Shown piece by piece: positions 1 through 8,971 of a stretch of 64,000 nt of DNA. Origin of the DNA: Bacteroidota bacterium (GTDB lineage: Bacteria > Bacteroidota > Bacteroidia > Palsa-965); contig JACQAM010000014.1 in NCBI GenBank assembly GCA_016194975.1, forward strand, positions 1 through 64,000. Direction: 5' to 3'. The translations under genes and the position numbers were made by a program. Numbering within the stretch: the first letter of the stretch is position 1; each line of letters begins with the position of its first letter. The notes under the pieces were generated by a model. That model saw nothing but the letters and a program-made list of their open reading frames with translations, had not been told where the DNA came from and did no database searches.

Positions 1-16
1 AAAAGAATGGTTTAGG

Positions 17-46
17 AACCGCGAAGGCGCCAAGGCGCGAAGTTGA
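17..46. repeat. GC-rich intergenic repeat copy, window left end
   Basis: The bases read AACCGCGAAGG, then CGCCAAGG, then CGCGAAGTTGAA. The reverse complement matches 37903-37925 except that eight internal bases are missing there. The rest of 1-136 shows no gene; the next feature is the stop of the Mrp gene at 137. Confidence 0.5.
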
Positions 47-136
47 ATCGGAAAAGAGCAAACTGAGCCACTACCAAATTCCAATCGGTAAGTAGTTATT
101 TTGTTATTTGGATTTCTTTTTTGTCTTTTTTCAATA

Positions 137-1219
137 TTATTGTGCGGCAACTTCTATTTCCTTCGAATTTCTTATCGCAATGTGTCGTGCAACATTTCCT
201 GACATTTCGAGAAATGCTTTTGCCTGGATGGTATCATTCTGCAAAACAGCAGGGCGGCCGGCATCACCCGATTCGCAAATACTCTGCACTAATGGAATTT
301 GTCCGAGCAAAGGAACGCCGATGTCTTCTGCAAAACGTGCAGCTCCTTCTTTTCCGAAAATGAAATATTTATTTTCCGGAAGTTCTGCCGGTGTAAACCA
401 CGCCATATTTTCCACGATACCAAGCACCGGAACATTGATCGCCTGCATACGGAACATGGCCGCGCACTTGCGCGCATCAGCGAGCGCCACATTCTGCGGC
501 GTACTCACAATGACAGCGCCGGTAACAGGAACTGCAGCAACGAGAGAGAGATGAATATCGCCGGTGCCGGGAGGAAGATCCACGATCATATAATCGAGTT
601 CGCCCCATTCGGCTTCGGTGATCATTTGCGTGAGCGCACGCACCGCAATTGGCCCGCGCCATGCCACTGCTTCATTGCTATGTGCAAAAAATCCCATCGA
701 CATTATTTTCACTCCATAACTTTCAACCGGGATCATCATTGTTTTTCCGTTCACTTCTTTTAGCAAAGGTTTTTCGTTCATCACGTCGAACATGAGCGGA
801 GCAGACGGGCCATAAATGTCGGCATCTATCAATCCCACTTTTGCACCTGTCATTGCGAGCGCACACGCGAGATTGGAAGCAATGGTAGATTTTCCCACGC
901 CGCCTTTTCCGGAAGCAACAGCAATAATATTTTTTACACCGGGAAGCGCAGGCCCCTTTTTCTGCGTGGAAACATTAGATGTCATTTTTACTTCTACCTC
1001 CACATCCTTACTCACATAATATTTCACAGCATTCACACAGGCACGGTGTATGAGATCTTTCAGCGGGCAGGCAGGGGTCGTGAGCACAACGGTGAAAGAA
1101 ACTTTATTGTCGTTGATGACAAGTTCCTTTACCATTCCGAGTGTGACAATATCTTTTTTAAGATCCGGATCATCCACATTACGCAATGCATCAAGAACCT
1201 GATTGGTGGTGATATTCAT
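137..1219 (-). CDS. mrp: Mrp/NBP35 family Fe-S cluster carrier ATPase
   Basis: The 360-residue protein has an N-terminal MIP18/DUF59 domain (about 1-80), a linker, and a ParA-like P-loop ATPase domain opening with the deviant Walker A GKGGVGKST near residue 105. The later segment IVDLPPGTGD is the family's Walker B region. Proteins of this family carry and transfer [4Fe-4S] clusters to apo-enzymes in the cytosol. The CxxC pair that bridges the cluster in E. coli Mrp is not visible: the matching stretch reads MAWFTPAELPENKY, a form I recall as usual in Bacteroidota, so cluster binding may differ. The start is an ATG with no Shine-Dalgarno sequence. It stands alone here, next to unrelated genes. 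Confidence 0.93.
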   Translation of the reverse strand: MNITTNQVLDALRNVDDPDLKKDIVTLGMVKELVINDNKVSFTVVLTTPACPLKDLIHRACVNAVKYYVSKDVEVEVKMTSNVSTQKKGPALPGVKNIIAVASGKGGVGKSTIASNLACALAMTGAKVGLIDADIYGPSAPLMFDVMNEKPLLKEVNGKTMMIPVESYGVKIMSMGFFAHSNEAVAWRGPIAVRALTQMITEAEWGELDYMIVDLPPGTGDIHLSLVAAVPVTGAVIVSTPQNVALADARKCAAMFRMQAINVPVLGIVENMAWFTPAELPENKYFIFGKEGAARFAEDIGVPLLGQIPLVQSICESGDAGRPAVLQNDTIQAKAFLEMSGNVARHIAIRNSKEIEVAAQ

Positions 1220-1312
1220 AATGCAAAGTTAGTGAATTGAGGTCAGCACCGGTTGTCGGGAGTCAGCGCCGCTGACAACTGTTCATGGCAGGTCTTTTGT
1301 TACATTTCGGTT

Positions 1313-1765
1313 ATGAAACAAGGGATGATCTTCATTTTCCTATTGGTAAATACAGTTCTCTGTGCGCAAAAAAGTTATTACGTAGATATTGCTATCGACA
1401 GAATTTATGTGAATGGAGACTCGCTGAAGTTTCCGAGGGGGAAAAGAATTCAGGTGGAAACGAGTGGGAAAACAGATACTGTTTCGCTCGGGAAATGCGG
1501 TGGAGAAGAGATTGGGATGTGCGTGGTGATAAGGAAAATAAAAGATGGTGATCACTTACGTACGCAGATCGGTTATTCTTTTTTCAAAAAAAATAATGCG
1601 AAATGGGAACTCATTCACGACTTTGGTTTCGTGGATCGTTATGCGCTGAAAACATATTCTGCCAAAGCAAAATCTTCTGCGCCGAAAGAAGAATATAATT
1701 GCGAATACGGAGTCCCCGTTCAGTTTGCCGCGTATTTCAGGATGGAAGTGTATTCGAAGAATTAA
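1313..1765 (+). CDS. small exported hypothetical protein
   Basis: I chose the internal ATG because it gives a clean signal peptide (KQGMIFIFLLVNTVLCAQ) ending near residue 19; a longer frame from 1253 would put 20 polar residues ahead of it. The mature part is about 130 residues, rich in beta-like segments and lysine, with the motif SLGKCGGEEIGMCVV holding two cysteines. I do not recognise the family. Export to the periplasm is likely. No neighbour suggests a role. The 210 bp between its stop and 1976 holds nothing I can assign. Confidence 0.6.
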   Translation: MKQGMIFIFLLVNTVLCAQKSYYVDIAIDRIYVNGDSLKFPRGKRIQVETSGKTDTVSLGKCGGEEIGMCVVIRKIKDGDHLRTQIGYSFFKKNNAKWELIHDFGFVDRYALKTYSAKAKSSAPKEEYNCEYGVPVQFAAYFRMEVYSKN

Positions 1766-1975
1766 TAGTCCTGGATTTTTTGAATCATTAGAGTTTATAT
1801 CGATTAAGAGTTGTATAACAATGATTGCAAGCGCTCCATTATTAAAAACTGAGCATTTGCAAGGCATTCCCGATGCTCAGTCTGATTCATTTGAATGCCA
1901 AAAAGTTTCCTGTTGCGCATTTAGTATCTTATTCGGAATAAACTCTATTGAATGGAGCGCAGGAAAGTGCGACGG

Positions 1976-2320
1976 TTAAAGCTTCAGCTCCGTCCCCGGA
2001 TCCCAGAAATGATTTTTAAAATTCTGCACTTTGTCGTTGCGTACATGAATGCCTTCGTTCTCGAGTAATTCCTGCATGAGTGAAGGAGAAGCAAAATGAC
2101 TTTTCCCGGTAAGCAATCCTTCGCGATTCACGACGCGATGCGCGGGCACAGGTGAGTGATGCGAATGCGAACTGTTCATGGCCCAGCCCACCATGCGCGA
2201 AGAACCTTTCATGCCCAGGTATTTCGCAATTGCGCCGTACGTAGTGATGCGTCCTTTCGGAACGAGGCGAACCACTTCGTACACCATGTAAAAAAAATCC
2301 GATCCGGGTTTACCTTTCAT
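1976..2320 (-). CDS. alkyltransferase-like (ATL) DNA repair protein, PAHR motif
   Basis: The 114-residue protein is the DNA-binding domain of the O6-methylguanine-DNA methyltransferase family. Visible family features are the helix-turn-helix segment VPKGRITTYGAIAKYLG (residues 20-36), SSRMVGWAMNS and the active-site region VPAHRVVNREG. The catalytic PCHR motif reads PAHR at residues 59-62, so the alkyl-accepting cysteine is absent. Such proteins bind O6-alkylguanine and flag it for nucleotide excision repair rather than removing the alkyl group. The N-terminal domain of full MGMTs is absent, as is usual for ATLs. The gene is monocistronic. Confidence 0.88.
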   Translation of the reverse strand: MKGKPGSDFFYMVYEVVRLVPKGRITTYGAIAKYLGMKGSSRMVGWAMNSSHSHHSPVPAHRVVNREGLLTGKSHFASPSLMQELLENEGIHVRNDKVQNFKNHFWDPGTELKL

Positions 2321-2422
2321 TTTGCTCCGTTAAATTTAACGAAGCATCGGCAGAAATTTCAAGAAGAAAGTGAAGAATAGTTTTCAATAAAGAATTGTTC
2401 ATTTACAACTGAACAAAAAAAA

Positions 2423-2446
2423 ACAGGCGACCCTGAGATCGCCTGT
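2423..2446 (-). terminator. rho-independent terminator of the 2467-4029 gene
   Basis: ACAGGCGA and TCGCCTGT form a perfect 8-bp stem with an 8-base loop. A run of A on the plus strand just left of it (2415-2423) gives the U-tract for minus-strand transcription. It sits 20 bp past the stop codon. Confidence 0.85.
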
Positions 2447-2466
2447 CCATAAAAAGTGTGAGTGAA

Positions 2467-4029
2467 TTATTCTACAATGAATTTTGTTTCACCAATGAGA
2501 TTTGAATTCACATCGGTAATACGCACGAGGTAAACACCTTTGCTATAACCCGTGGTTTGCAGATCAACAGGAGTGTTCATGACTAATTCCTGTTCTTTTG
2601 CATCAAGCAAGCGTCCTGTAGCATCGTAAACCGAGATCACCGTTTTCCCAACAACTCCCGGAATATTTACATGAAGCATTTCTCCGTTGGCAACCGGTGA
2701 GGGGTAAACGGCCACATCGGCAATATTCGAACCGTGTTCCTGCACACTGAAGAGTGTACAGAAATCAGCTTCGGTTGCGAGAATTGAAACAGTTCCGGTG
2801 CTAAGTGCTGTTCCATTTGCATTTTCAGTAATGCGGAAAAAAGGAACCGACTGTGAATAAGGAGCGCCTGCACCTGTGGTGTTTTGTGCAGTAGCATTGA
2901 ATTGCTGACAACCGGAATTGAAATTTCCATCCATTTTGATCAGGCCAATTCCGGAAAGGCCGGAACTATTATCGGTGTAATAACCCGTAAGTGCAACGCC
3001 ACCGTCGCTGGTCAGTGTGAAGGAAGGATTAGTGAGCATAGAGTTGGAGCCATCCCCGTAGGTGAAAGACCGGATGATATTTCCATTCGGATCAGAGAGC
3101 ACGTACTCGGTCTGGTAATTCATCATCCACATATCAGAAGCTTCGAGGAAAAGATTTCCATTCGGAAGAACTGCAACGTGAGAGAAAGAAAAATAACCAA
3201 GCGCAGGATCGGTGTACGTTTTGTACCAGGTAATATTTCCGCTTGCATCCGTTTTCATCAGGAATGCAATATAATCTTCATAACCTGCAATGATGTATCC
3301 TCCACCAGGAAGAGCTGCAATGGAATTGGTATGATAATACGATGATCCGTTGGAAAGTGTTTTTGTCCACATCATATTTCCGCTTGCGTCAGATTTTACA
3401 AGGGCTATATCAGATGAACGTTTGCCGGTGAAGATCATGCTTCCATCAGAATTCACAACACAATCGAAACTCGGATCTTTTGCTGAAATTGAAGTATCGG
3501 CAGTGAAAGAATAATTCCATTGTGCAACGCCATTGCCATCTGTTTTAAGCGCACCTATTTTTTCATAGAGCGATTCGGAGATCATATATCCTCCATCCAG
3601 CGTTTGACGCACTTTCGCAGAATTATAAGTATAACCGTTGGTGGAATACTGGTGCGTAGAAAGAATACTTCCGCCCGCATCCAGCAAAGTCAGATAATAT
3701 CTCGTACTCATGAAAGAAGAATCAGATCCTTCCGACAAAACATAATACCCAAGAGAAGTATTTTGTCCCACTTCGTCGAGCGCAGCGCCCGATGCGAGTG
3801 AAATTGATTTTGTCCAGGTAACCGTTCCATTCGCATCCGTGCGGATAAGATAGTTGCCGGCATTATAGGAACTAGCACCAATTAAATAACCGCCGTCGCT
3901 GCACTGAATAATGCTTTTAGGAGAAGGCGTGTTGGTGAAAGGAATAGAGATCGCTTTCTGGAAATTGCTTTGTGCGAATGCCATTGCTCCGCAAATAGAA
4001 AGCAAAGTGAAGGAGTATAACTTTTTCAT
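2467..4029 (-). CDS. T9SS-secreted repeat protein (paralog 1)
   Basis: The 520-residue protein starts at the ATG giving MKKLYSFTLLSICGAMAFAQ, a signal peptide; the frame extends 41 codons upstream but that part is not signal-like. The body holds repeats of roughly 50 residues with the pattern DGGY-[LIM]-I ... KTDASGN-W-K, suggesting a beta-propeller-like fold. The last ~75 residues (VYPSPVANGEML ... KGVYLVRI) are a type IX C-terminal sorting domain, so the protein should cross the outer membrane and be attached or released there. It is a tandem paralog of the next minus-strand gene (4191-5777). Ligand and function are unknown. Confidence 0.85.
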   Translation of the reverse strand: MKKLYSFTLLSICGAMAFAQSNFQKAISIPFTNTPSPKSIIQCSDGGYLIGASSYNAGNYLIRTDANGTVTWTKSISLASGAALDEVGQNTSLGYYVLSEGSDSSFMSTRYYLTLLDAGGSILSTHQYSTNGYTYNSAKVRQTLDGGYMISESLYEKIGALKTDGNGVAQWNYSFTADTSISAKDPSFDCVVNSDGSMIFTGKRSSDIALVKSDASGNMMWTKTLSNGSSYYHTNSIAALPGGGYIIAGYEDYIAFLMKTDASGNITWYKTYTDPALGYFSFSHVAVLPNGNLFLEASDMWMMNYQTEYVLSDPNGNIIRSFTYGDGSNSMLTNPSFTLTSDGGVALTGYYTDNSSGLSGIGLIKMDGNFNSGCQQFNATAQNTTGAGAPYSQSVPFFRITENANGTALSTGTVSILATEADFCTLFSVQEHGSNIADVAVYPSPVANGEMLHVNIPGVVGKTVISVYDATGRLLDAKEQELVMNTPVDLQTTGYSKGVYLVRITDVNSNLIGETKFIVE

Positions 4030-4190
4030 GTAACGGGGTATTAGTTCGAAGTCTAAAGTAAAACGAAAATCCGTAGAAATCAAGCACAAATTCTGCAACT
4101 TCTTACCAGTCCAGAAGAGGGGAACCCCCGTTTTCTCAATGAAACACAACATTTATGCTGAATTTGCCAATATTCAGGATAAACAGTTTC

Positions 4191-5777
4191 TCAGTCGATC
4201 GCAAATTTTCCTGCCCCTACCAATTCATTTTTCTCATTGGTAATCCTCAGCATGTAAATTCCTTTTGCCAATCCCGAAGTTTCCAATTCTGTTTTTTCCT
4301 GAACGCCGCTGAAAGTGCGGTTGAATTTTTTTACCGTTTTTCCAATCACGTCGTAAAAAGTCAGAAAGTATTCCCCGGAGAAGTGATCTGTTTCAATAAA
4401 AATATTTTCTCCCTGCTCCACCGGCGAAGGATAAATTTTCAAAACATCTTCCGCCTGATTATTTTCATTCACAGAAAAAAGCGTGCAGAAGTCGGCCTGG
4501 GTAAAAGGAAGATTGGTAGAATGAAAATTCAACGATGTCACCGCCGACCAGTTTTCATTGAGGAAATAAAAAGTATCGGGTTGTATAGTGGGAATGGGCG
4601 CTGCCGTATCAGGGAAAATTGTGTAAGGATTCGAAAGACAGGAAAAATTTCCGCCGGTGTTTGTTCGCAGAATACTTTCTCCGGAAAGACTGTTGGCCTG
4701 ATCTACCGCGTACCCGCTGAGCACTATTTCATCAAGCGGTGTAATGCACATCGCAGAATTATAAAATTCAAGCGAGTTTCCATCACCGATCGTATTTGCG
4801 CTTAGTACATTCCCTGCAGCATCAAGCCGCATCGTGAAATCGAGAAATGATGTATAAAATGAAGCTCCTGAAATTTCAATTTCTCCGGAAGAAAGTTCAT
4901 ACATATCAGTAAAAGAAAAATCGCTCGCAGAAGTGGCAACGGAAGGAAATGCATCGTACCAGGAAATATTTCCTGACGTATCTGTTTTCATTATAAATCT
5001 GTCGTTGCCGGCATCTCCTGCGATCAGGTAACCACCCGTAGCATGCGCGGTAATAAAAGGCAGAAAGCCCGATTGACCGTCGGAATATCCGTGGATCCAT
5101 ATTGTTTGTCCGGCTGCATTTGTTTTCTGAAGAACAAGATGAGAAGATGCTGTGCCTGATAACAACAAACTTCCATCGTCATTTATTAAACAATCGTAGG
5201 AAGAATTTACCGGCCACAAAAATGTAGAATTGTTGGAAACTGCATGCGCCCAGAGAACGTTTCCGGAAGCATCGGTACGGATCATCGCCATTTTATAATA
5301 AAGACAGGTAGCAATGCAGAATCCACCGGCGCTGTCCTGTTGAATGTGCGGATCATAAGAAGTATAATCATCGGTTGGAATTCTTTTCGTGGAAAGAAGA
5401 TTTCCATTCACGTCAAGAAAAGTGATAAAATAATTTACAATATTCGAAGCGGAATCCATGTATTCGCCGAAAAGATAATAGCCGCCATTCACAGATTCCG
5501 CCACTTGAAATGTATTCATCTGGTCAGCATTCGAAGGAGGCGTTACCGATCGCGCCCATTGCATTTGGCCGTTCACATCCGTGCGCACCACGTAGGCGCC
5601 CTGTTGAGGAAAAGTGTTCATGTCCATGCAAAGGACGTAACCGCCATCGCTGCAGCGCGAAACATCTTTCATCTTCGAACTGTTTGCGAAGGAAATGGAA
5701 AGTGCATTCGCAAATGGAGTTTGCGCACTTAATCCAACTGAAAAAAGAAATATAAAAACAAGAAAAAGATTTTTCAT
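4191..5777 (-). CDS. T9SS-secreted repeat protein (paralog 2)
   Basis: The 528-residue protein begins at an internal ATG giving the signal peptide MKNLFLVFIFLFSVGLSAQ. It shares architecture and wording with the downstream gene: repeats with CSDGGYVLC, VRTDVNGQMQWARS, IRTDASGNVLWAH and MKTDTSGNISWYD, then a T9SS sorting domain starting at KIYPSPVEQGENI and ending in GIYMLRITNEKNELVGAGKF. The two genes lie head to tail 161 bp apart and probably arose by tandem duplication followed by strong divergence. I see no enzymatic motif. A cell-surface or secreted role is inferred from the signals only. Confidence 0.85.
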   Translation of the reverse strand: MKNLFLVFIFLFSVGLSAQTPFANALSISFANSSKMKDVSRCSDGGYVLCMDMNTFPQQGAYVVRTDVNGQMQWARSVTPPSNADQMNTFQVAESVNGGYYLFGEYMDSASNIVNYFITFLDVNGNLLSTKRIPTDDYTSYDPHIQQDSAGGFCIATCLYYKMAMIRTDASGNVLWAHAVSNNSTFLWPVNSSYDCLINDDGSLLLSGTASSHLVLQKTNAAGQTIWIHGYSDGQSGFLPFITAHATGGYLIAGDAGNDRFIMKTDTSGNISWYDAFPSVATSASDFSFTDMYELSSGEIEISGASFYTSFLDFTMRLDAAGNVLSANTIGDGNSLEFYNSAMCITPLDEIVLSGYAVDQANSLSGESILRTNTGGNFSCLSNPYTIFPDTAAPIPTIQPDTFYFLNENWSAVTSLNFHSTNLPFTQADFCTLFSVNENNQAEDVLKIYPSPVEQGENIFIETDHFSGEYFLTFYDVIGKTVKKFNRTFSGVQEKTELETSGLAKGIYMLRITNEKNELVGAGKFAID

Positions 5778-5901
5778 GCGGGGTTGAATGAAGAAAGATA
5801 GCGGAATAGCAGTTGAATTGCAAGTAAAGTTTCCGGGGTAATGCATTTGAATTAATGGTTTAATTAATTTTCTGTTAACATACCCTTATCGCATTTGCCC
5901 C

Positions 5902-5909
5902 TACATTTG
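5902..5909 (+). promoter_or_regulatory. TACATTTG: Bacteroidota-type -7 element
   Basis: This matches the TAnnTTTG element of Bacteroidota promoters and lies 24 bp ahead of the response regulator ATG. A clear -33 TTTG is not seen. Confidence 0.45.
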
Positions 5910-5933
5910 TTAGAGAATTCTGAATTTATTGAT

Positions 5934-6611
5934 ATGAATGAAACGCACAGGATATTAGTGGTGGATGATGAAGAGGATATTCTTGAATTCCTTACTTATA
6001 ATCTGAAGAAAGAAGGATACGCTGTTTTCACAGCAAGTGGTGGTAAAGAAGCGCTGGAAATTTCCGCAAAAGAAAAACCAGATCTCGTTTTACTCGATGT
6101 GATGATGCCCGGCCTCGACGGAATGGAAGTTTGCGCGCGCATGCGGCAGATGAAAGGAATGGACAAAACCATCATCGCATTTCTCACTGCGCGGAGTGAA
6201 GATTATTCCCACATCGCCGGATTCGATGCCGGCGCCGATGATTACATCAACAAACCCATTCGCCCGCGCGTGCTCATGAGCCGGATAAAAGCATTGCTGA
6301 AAAGAATTCCGTCCGCAGAAGATTCAAAAGTGCTCGACCTCGGCGGAATAAAAATTGACCGCGACAGTTATCTTATTTACAAAGACGGGAATGATATTTC
6401 ACTTCCGAGAAAAGAATTTGAATTGCTTTCATTGCTCGCTTCCAAGCCGGGAAAAGTTTTTGCGCGTGAAGAAATTATGAATAAAGTGTGGGGCGATGAA
6501 GTGGTGGTGGGCGACAGAACGATAGATGTGCATGTGCGAAAACTTAGAGAGAAGATCGGGGAAGATTATATAAAGACGGTGAAAGGCGTGGGCTATAAAT
6601 TTGATTTCTGA
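5934..6611 (+). CDS. OmpR/PhoB-family response regulator
   Basis: The 225-residue protein has a receiver domain with acidic pocket D11-D12, phospho-acceptor D55 (LVLLDVMMPG), T85 and K107 (NKP), followed by a C-terminal winged-helix DNA-binding domain (LPRKEFELLSLLASKPGKV ... RTIDVHVRKLREKIG). The start is the ATG before NETHRILVVDDEE; the upstream extension is not conserved-looking. A histidine kinase gene follows 96 bp downstream on the same strand and is its likely partner. The pair resembles PhoB/PhoR-type systems, but the stimulus and regulon cannot be read from the sequence. Confidence 0.92.
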   Translation: MNETHRILVVDDEEDILEFLTYNLKKEGYAVFTASGGKEALEISAKEKPDLVLLDVMMPGLDGMEVCARMRQMKGMDKTIIAFLTARSEDYSHIAGFDAGADDYINKPIRPRVLMSRIKALLKRIPSAEDSKVLDLGGIKIDRDSYLIYKDGNDISLPRKEFELLSLLASKPGKVFAREEIMNKVWGDEVVVGDRTIDVHVRKLREKIGEDYIKTVKGVGYKFDF

Positions 6612-6707
6612 ATAGTTTGAGCAATGAGTATTGAGCGGTGAGATGCTGTAGTGCTGATCAATAAATTTTCAACTCATAACTCAAAACTCAAAACTATCTT
6701 TGTCCCG

Positions 6708-7751
6708 ATGAAACAACCTTCCCTGCGAAAAGTTGCATTTCTTACGGCGTTGCTTTCCGGTGTTGTTGCCGGAGGAACTACGTTTATCATTTCACTTTCT
6801 TACCATGTTTCTGTAGCGTGGTTTATTTCACTGATCGTTTTCCTTTCAACCGGGTTCATCAGCTATTTTGTTTTTTTCTACTACGTGAGGAATTTTGTGA
6901 ATCGCCCGATCAACGCGCTTTACAAAGCTATTTACAATCTGAAAGGGGACGACAGCGGGAAAACAGAAATCCCTGATTTTGAAGATCCGCTTCGTGAAAT
7001 TCAGAAAGAAGTTTCCGACTGGATGCAGAACCGGTCGCACGAAATAGAAGATCTGAAAAAACTGGAAAATTACCGGAGAGAATTTCTCGGCAATGTTTCT
7101 CACGAATTGAAAACACCCATCTTCAATATACAGGGTTATGTTACAACACTACTCGATGGCGGACTCAATGATCCGAACATCAACCGCAATTATCTCGAGC
7201 GTGCGGAAAAAGGTGTGGAACGCATGATCAATATAGTGGAAGATTTAGAAAGTATTTCACGCCTCGAAGCCGGGCAGATGATCATCGAGCGCACTCCATT
7301 CGACATTTATGCGCTGGTGATGGAAGTTTATTATTCGCAGGAAATGAAAGCGAAGAGCAGAAAAGTTTCCATGAAATTCCGCGAAACGTATAAAGCAGTT
7401 TATGTGAATGCAGATAAAGACCGGATCCGCCAGGTGCTCACGAATCTTATTACGAATTCCATCAAGTATGGAAAAGAAGGAGGGGAAACTGAAACGCGTT
7501 TTTACGATATGGATGATCATATCCTCGTGGAAATTTCTGACAACGGGATCGGAATTTCGAAAGAACATCTTCCGCGTTTGTTCGAACGTTTCTATCGCGT
7601 GGATAAAGGAAGATCGAGAGAGCAGGGTGGTACCGGGCTCGGGCTCGCGATCGTAAAACATATTCTCGAAGCACACGGACAAACCATCAACGTACGCAGC
7701 AGCGAAGGGATCGGATCTACATTTTCTTTTACATTACCGAAAGTAAATTAG
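6708..7751 (+). CDS. membrane sensor histidine kinase (PhoR-like)
   Basis: The 347-residue protein has two transmembrane helices near residues 8-30 and 37-59 with almost no periplasmic loop, a short HAMP-like linker, an H-box NVSHELKTP with H132, an N-box (LTNLITNSIKYG), and G-boxes (DNGIGIS, GGTGLGLAIVKHI). It should autophosphorylate and pass phosphate to the regulator encoded just upstream. The near absence of an extracytoplasmic sensor domain suggests that it senses a membrane or protein-protein signal. The 96-bp spacer before it holds a low-complexity run of CTCAAAACT words. Confidence 0.92.
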   Translation: MKQPSLRKVAFLTALLSGVVAGGTTFIISLSYHVSVAWFISLIVFLSTGFISYFVFFYYVRNFVNRPINALYKAIYNLKGDDSGKTEIPDFEDPLREIQKEVSDWMQNRSHEIEDLKKLENYRREFLGNVSHELKTPIFNIQGYVTTLLDGGLNDPNINRNYLERAEKGVERMINIVEDLESISRLEAGQMIIERTPFDIYALVMEVYYSQEMKAKSRKVSMKFRETYKAVYVNADKDRIRQVLTNLITNSIKYGKEGGETETRFYDMDDHILVEISDNGIGISKEHLPRLFERFYRVDKGRSREQGGTGLGLAIVKHILEAHGQTINVRSSEGIGSTFSFTLPKVN

Positions 7752-7762
7752 CGTATTTCGTA

Positions 7763-8845
7763 CTACTTATGCAGCACTTTTCTCACTCTTCTTTCCAGCG
7801 CAAGTTTATCAGCGTAGATCCCGAATAAATTCATCTGTGCTTTTTCGCGTATCGCTTTTCCGAGGTTGAATTTTTTTTGTGGGAAAGAAACCAGGTGACG
7901 CATCTGCGAGTGATAACCGGCGAGATATTCCTGTTCGGTTTGTCCCGGAGTGGGAATGACAATGGGTGTGATGTTCAATGCAGAAAGATCGCAGAGCGCA
8001 GAATATCCCGGCCGGCACAACACATGCATCGATGCCATGAGATTTTCTTTCAGTTCATCATCATTCATGTGATCAGCGATCGTAACGTGCGGAAACTTAC
8101 GCTCCGTTTTTTTTCCGCCTTCGGGTAATCCGCGCACGAGAAGAATTTCTTCAGAAAATTTTGCACATTCATCCATCACTGTTTTTTCGAGAATGGAACG
8201 CTGCGGTTCCGGGCCCGAGAGTACGATCGTCAGCCACCATTTCTGTTTTCGCGATTCGAGAATATCCTGCGGCAGGAATCGCGTGAGCGGCCCCACGTAA
8301 TGTGTGAAGGGATGATTCCCCTCTTCATGGCCGAGTTCTCCCGACATATTTATTTTTCCGTCTACATCCGGCACCCAAACTTCATCGAACAGTTCATAGT
8401 ATTTTTTGTGAAATTTTGTCGCTGCTTTTTTTCCGAATGGAGTAAGCACATTCAATTGATGGGTGATGTAAACATTGTAAGTTTCCGGTGTGCGGCAACC
8501 AAAACGATTATCGGATACGATAATGTCAATTTCATTTTCTGCAACTATTTTCCTTATGGTTTTTCTTTCGTTCCGCACACGAGCCGCAATGAAAGGAGAA
8601 AGCATGGCAAGATGTAAAGCAAGAAAACGATGGCGCGGATAAGTGATATTGTAACCCGGAAATTTCAACACACGCAGATCGGGAAATTCTTTCTTCAGGA
8701 ATTTTGCAGGTTTTCCCCCTGCTGCAAGGATCACGTCCGCCTTCTGCCGGAGAAATTCTTTTATCACCGGCACGCACCGCGTAGCATGGCCAAGGCCCCA
8801 GTCAAGCGGAGCAATAAGAACTCGTTTTTTAACGGATGAAGGCAT
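7763..8845 (-). CDS. GT-B-like glycosyltransferase family protein
   Basis: The 360-residue soluble protein opens with RVLIAPLDWGLGHATRC, the N-terminal Rossmann strand and loop typical of MurG-like GT-B enzymes. It has a second lobe from about residue 200 (WWLTIVLSGPEPQRS) and a sugar-nucleotide-binding style segment (CRPGYSALCDLSALNITPIVIPTPGQTEQEYLA). Similar proteins are common in Bacteroidota and are annotated only as glycosyltransferase. Donor and acceptor are unknown. It converges with the histidine kinase gene (11 bp between stops) and diverges from trmB. Confidence 0.75.
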   Translation of the reverse strand: MPSSVKKRVLIAPLDWGLGHATRCVPVIKEFLRQKADVILAAGGKPAKFLKKEFPDLRVLKFPGYNITYPRHRFLALHLAMLSPFIAARVRNERKTIRKIVAENEIDIIVSDNRFGCRTPETYNVYITHQLNVLTPFGKKAATKFHKKYYELFDEVWVPDVDGKINMSGELGHEEGNHPFTHYVGPLTRFLPQDILESRKQKWWLTIVLSGPEPQRSILEKTVMDECAKFSEEILLVRGLPEGGKKTERKFPHVTIADHMNDDELKENLMASMHVLCRPGYSALCDLSALNITPIVIPTPGQTEQEYLAGYHSQMRHLVSFPQKKFNLGKAIREKAQMNLFGIYADKLALERRVRKVLHK

Positions 8846-8859
8846 TGTTTCTCCTCCGG

Positions 8860-8957
8860 CATTTACAATTTACGATTTACAATGTACGATTTATTGAGTT
8901 TTTATTTTCAGGTATTATCGCAGAAATTGTCCATCGTAAATTGTAAATCGTACATTA
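8860..8957. repeat. AT-rich spacer of recurring TTTACAATTTACGATTTACAATG words
   Basis: The spacer between the glycosyltransferase and trmB starts contains near-repeats of TTTACAA and TACGAT, and their reverse complement near 8930-8957 (CGTAAATTGTAAATCGTACA). The two blocks can pair imperfectly. It belongs to the degenerate spacer class seen throughout the backbone. Confidence 0.5.
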
Positions 8958-8963
8958 TTTTTG
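8956..8963 (+). promoter_or_regulatory. TATTTTTG: -7 element for trmB
   Basis: This matches TAnnTTTG and lies 8 bp upstream of the trmB ATG, so the leader would be very short or absent. The -33 element is unclear. Confidence 0.35.
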
Positions 8964-8971
8964 CATTCCTC

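Noticed and set aside
108-1240. Several plus-strand frames opposite the Mrp gene
   Set aside because: They are antisense shadows of a well-conserved gene, rich in Cys, Arg and Ser, with no domain.
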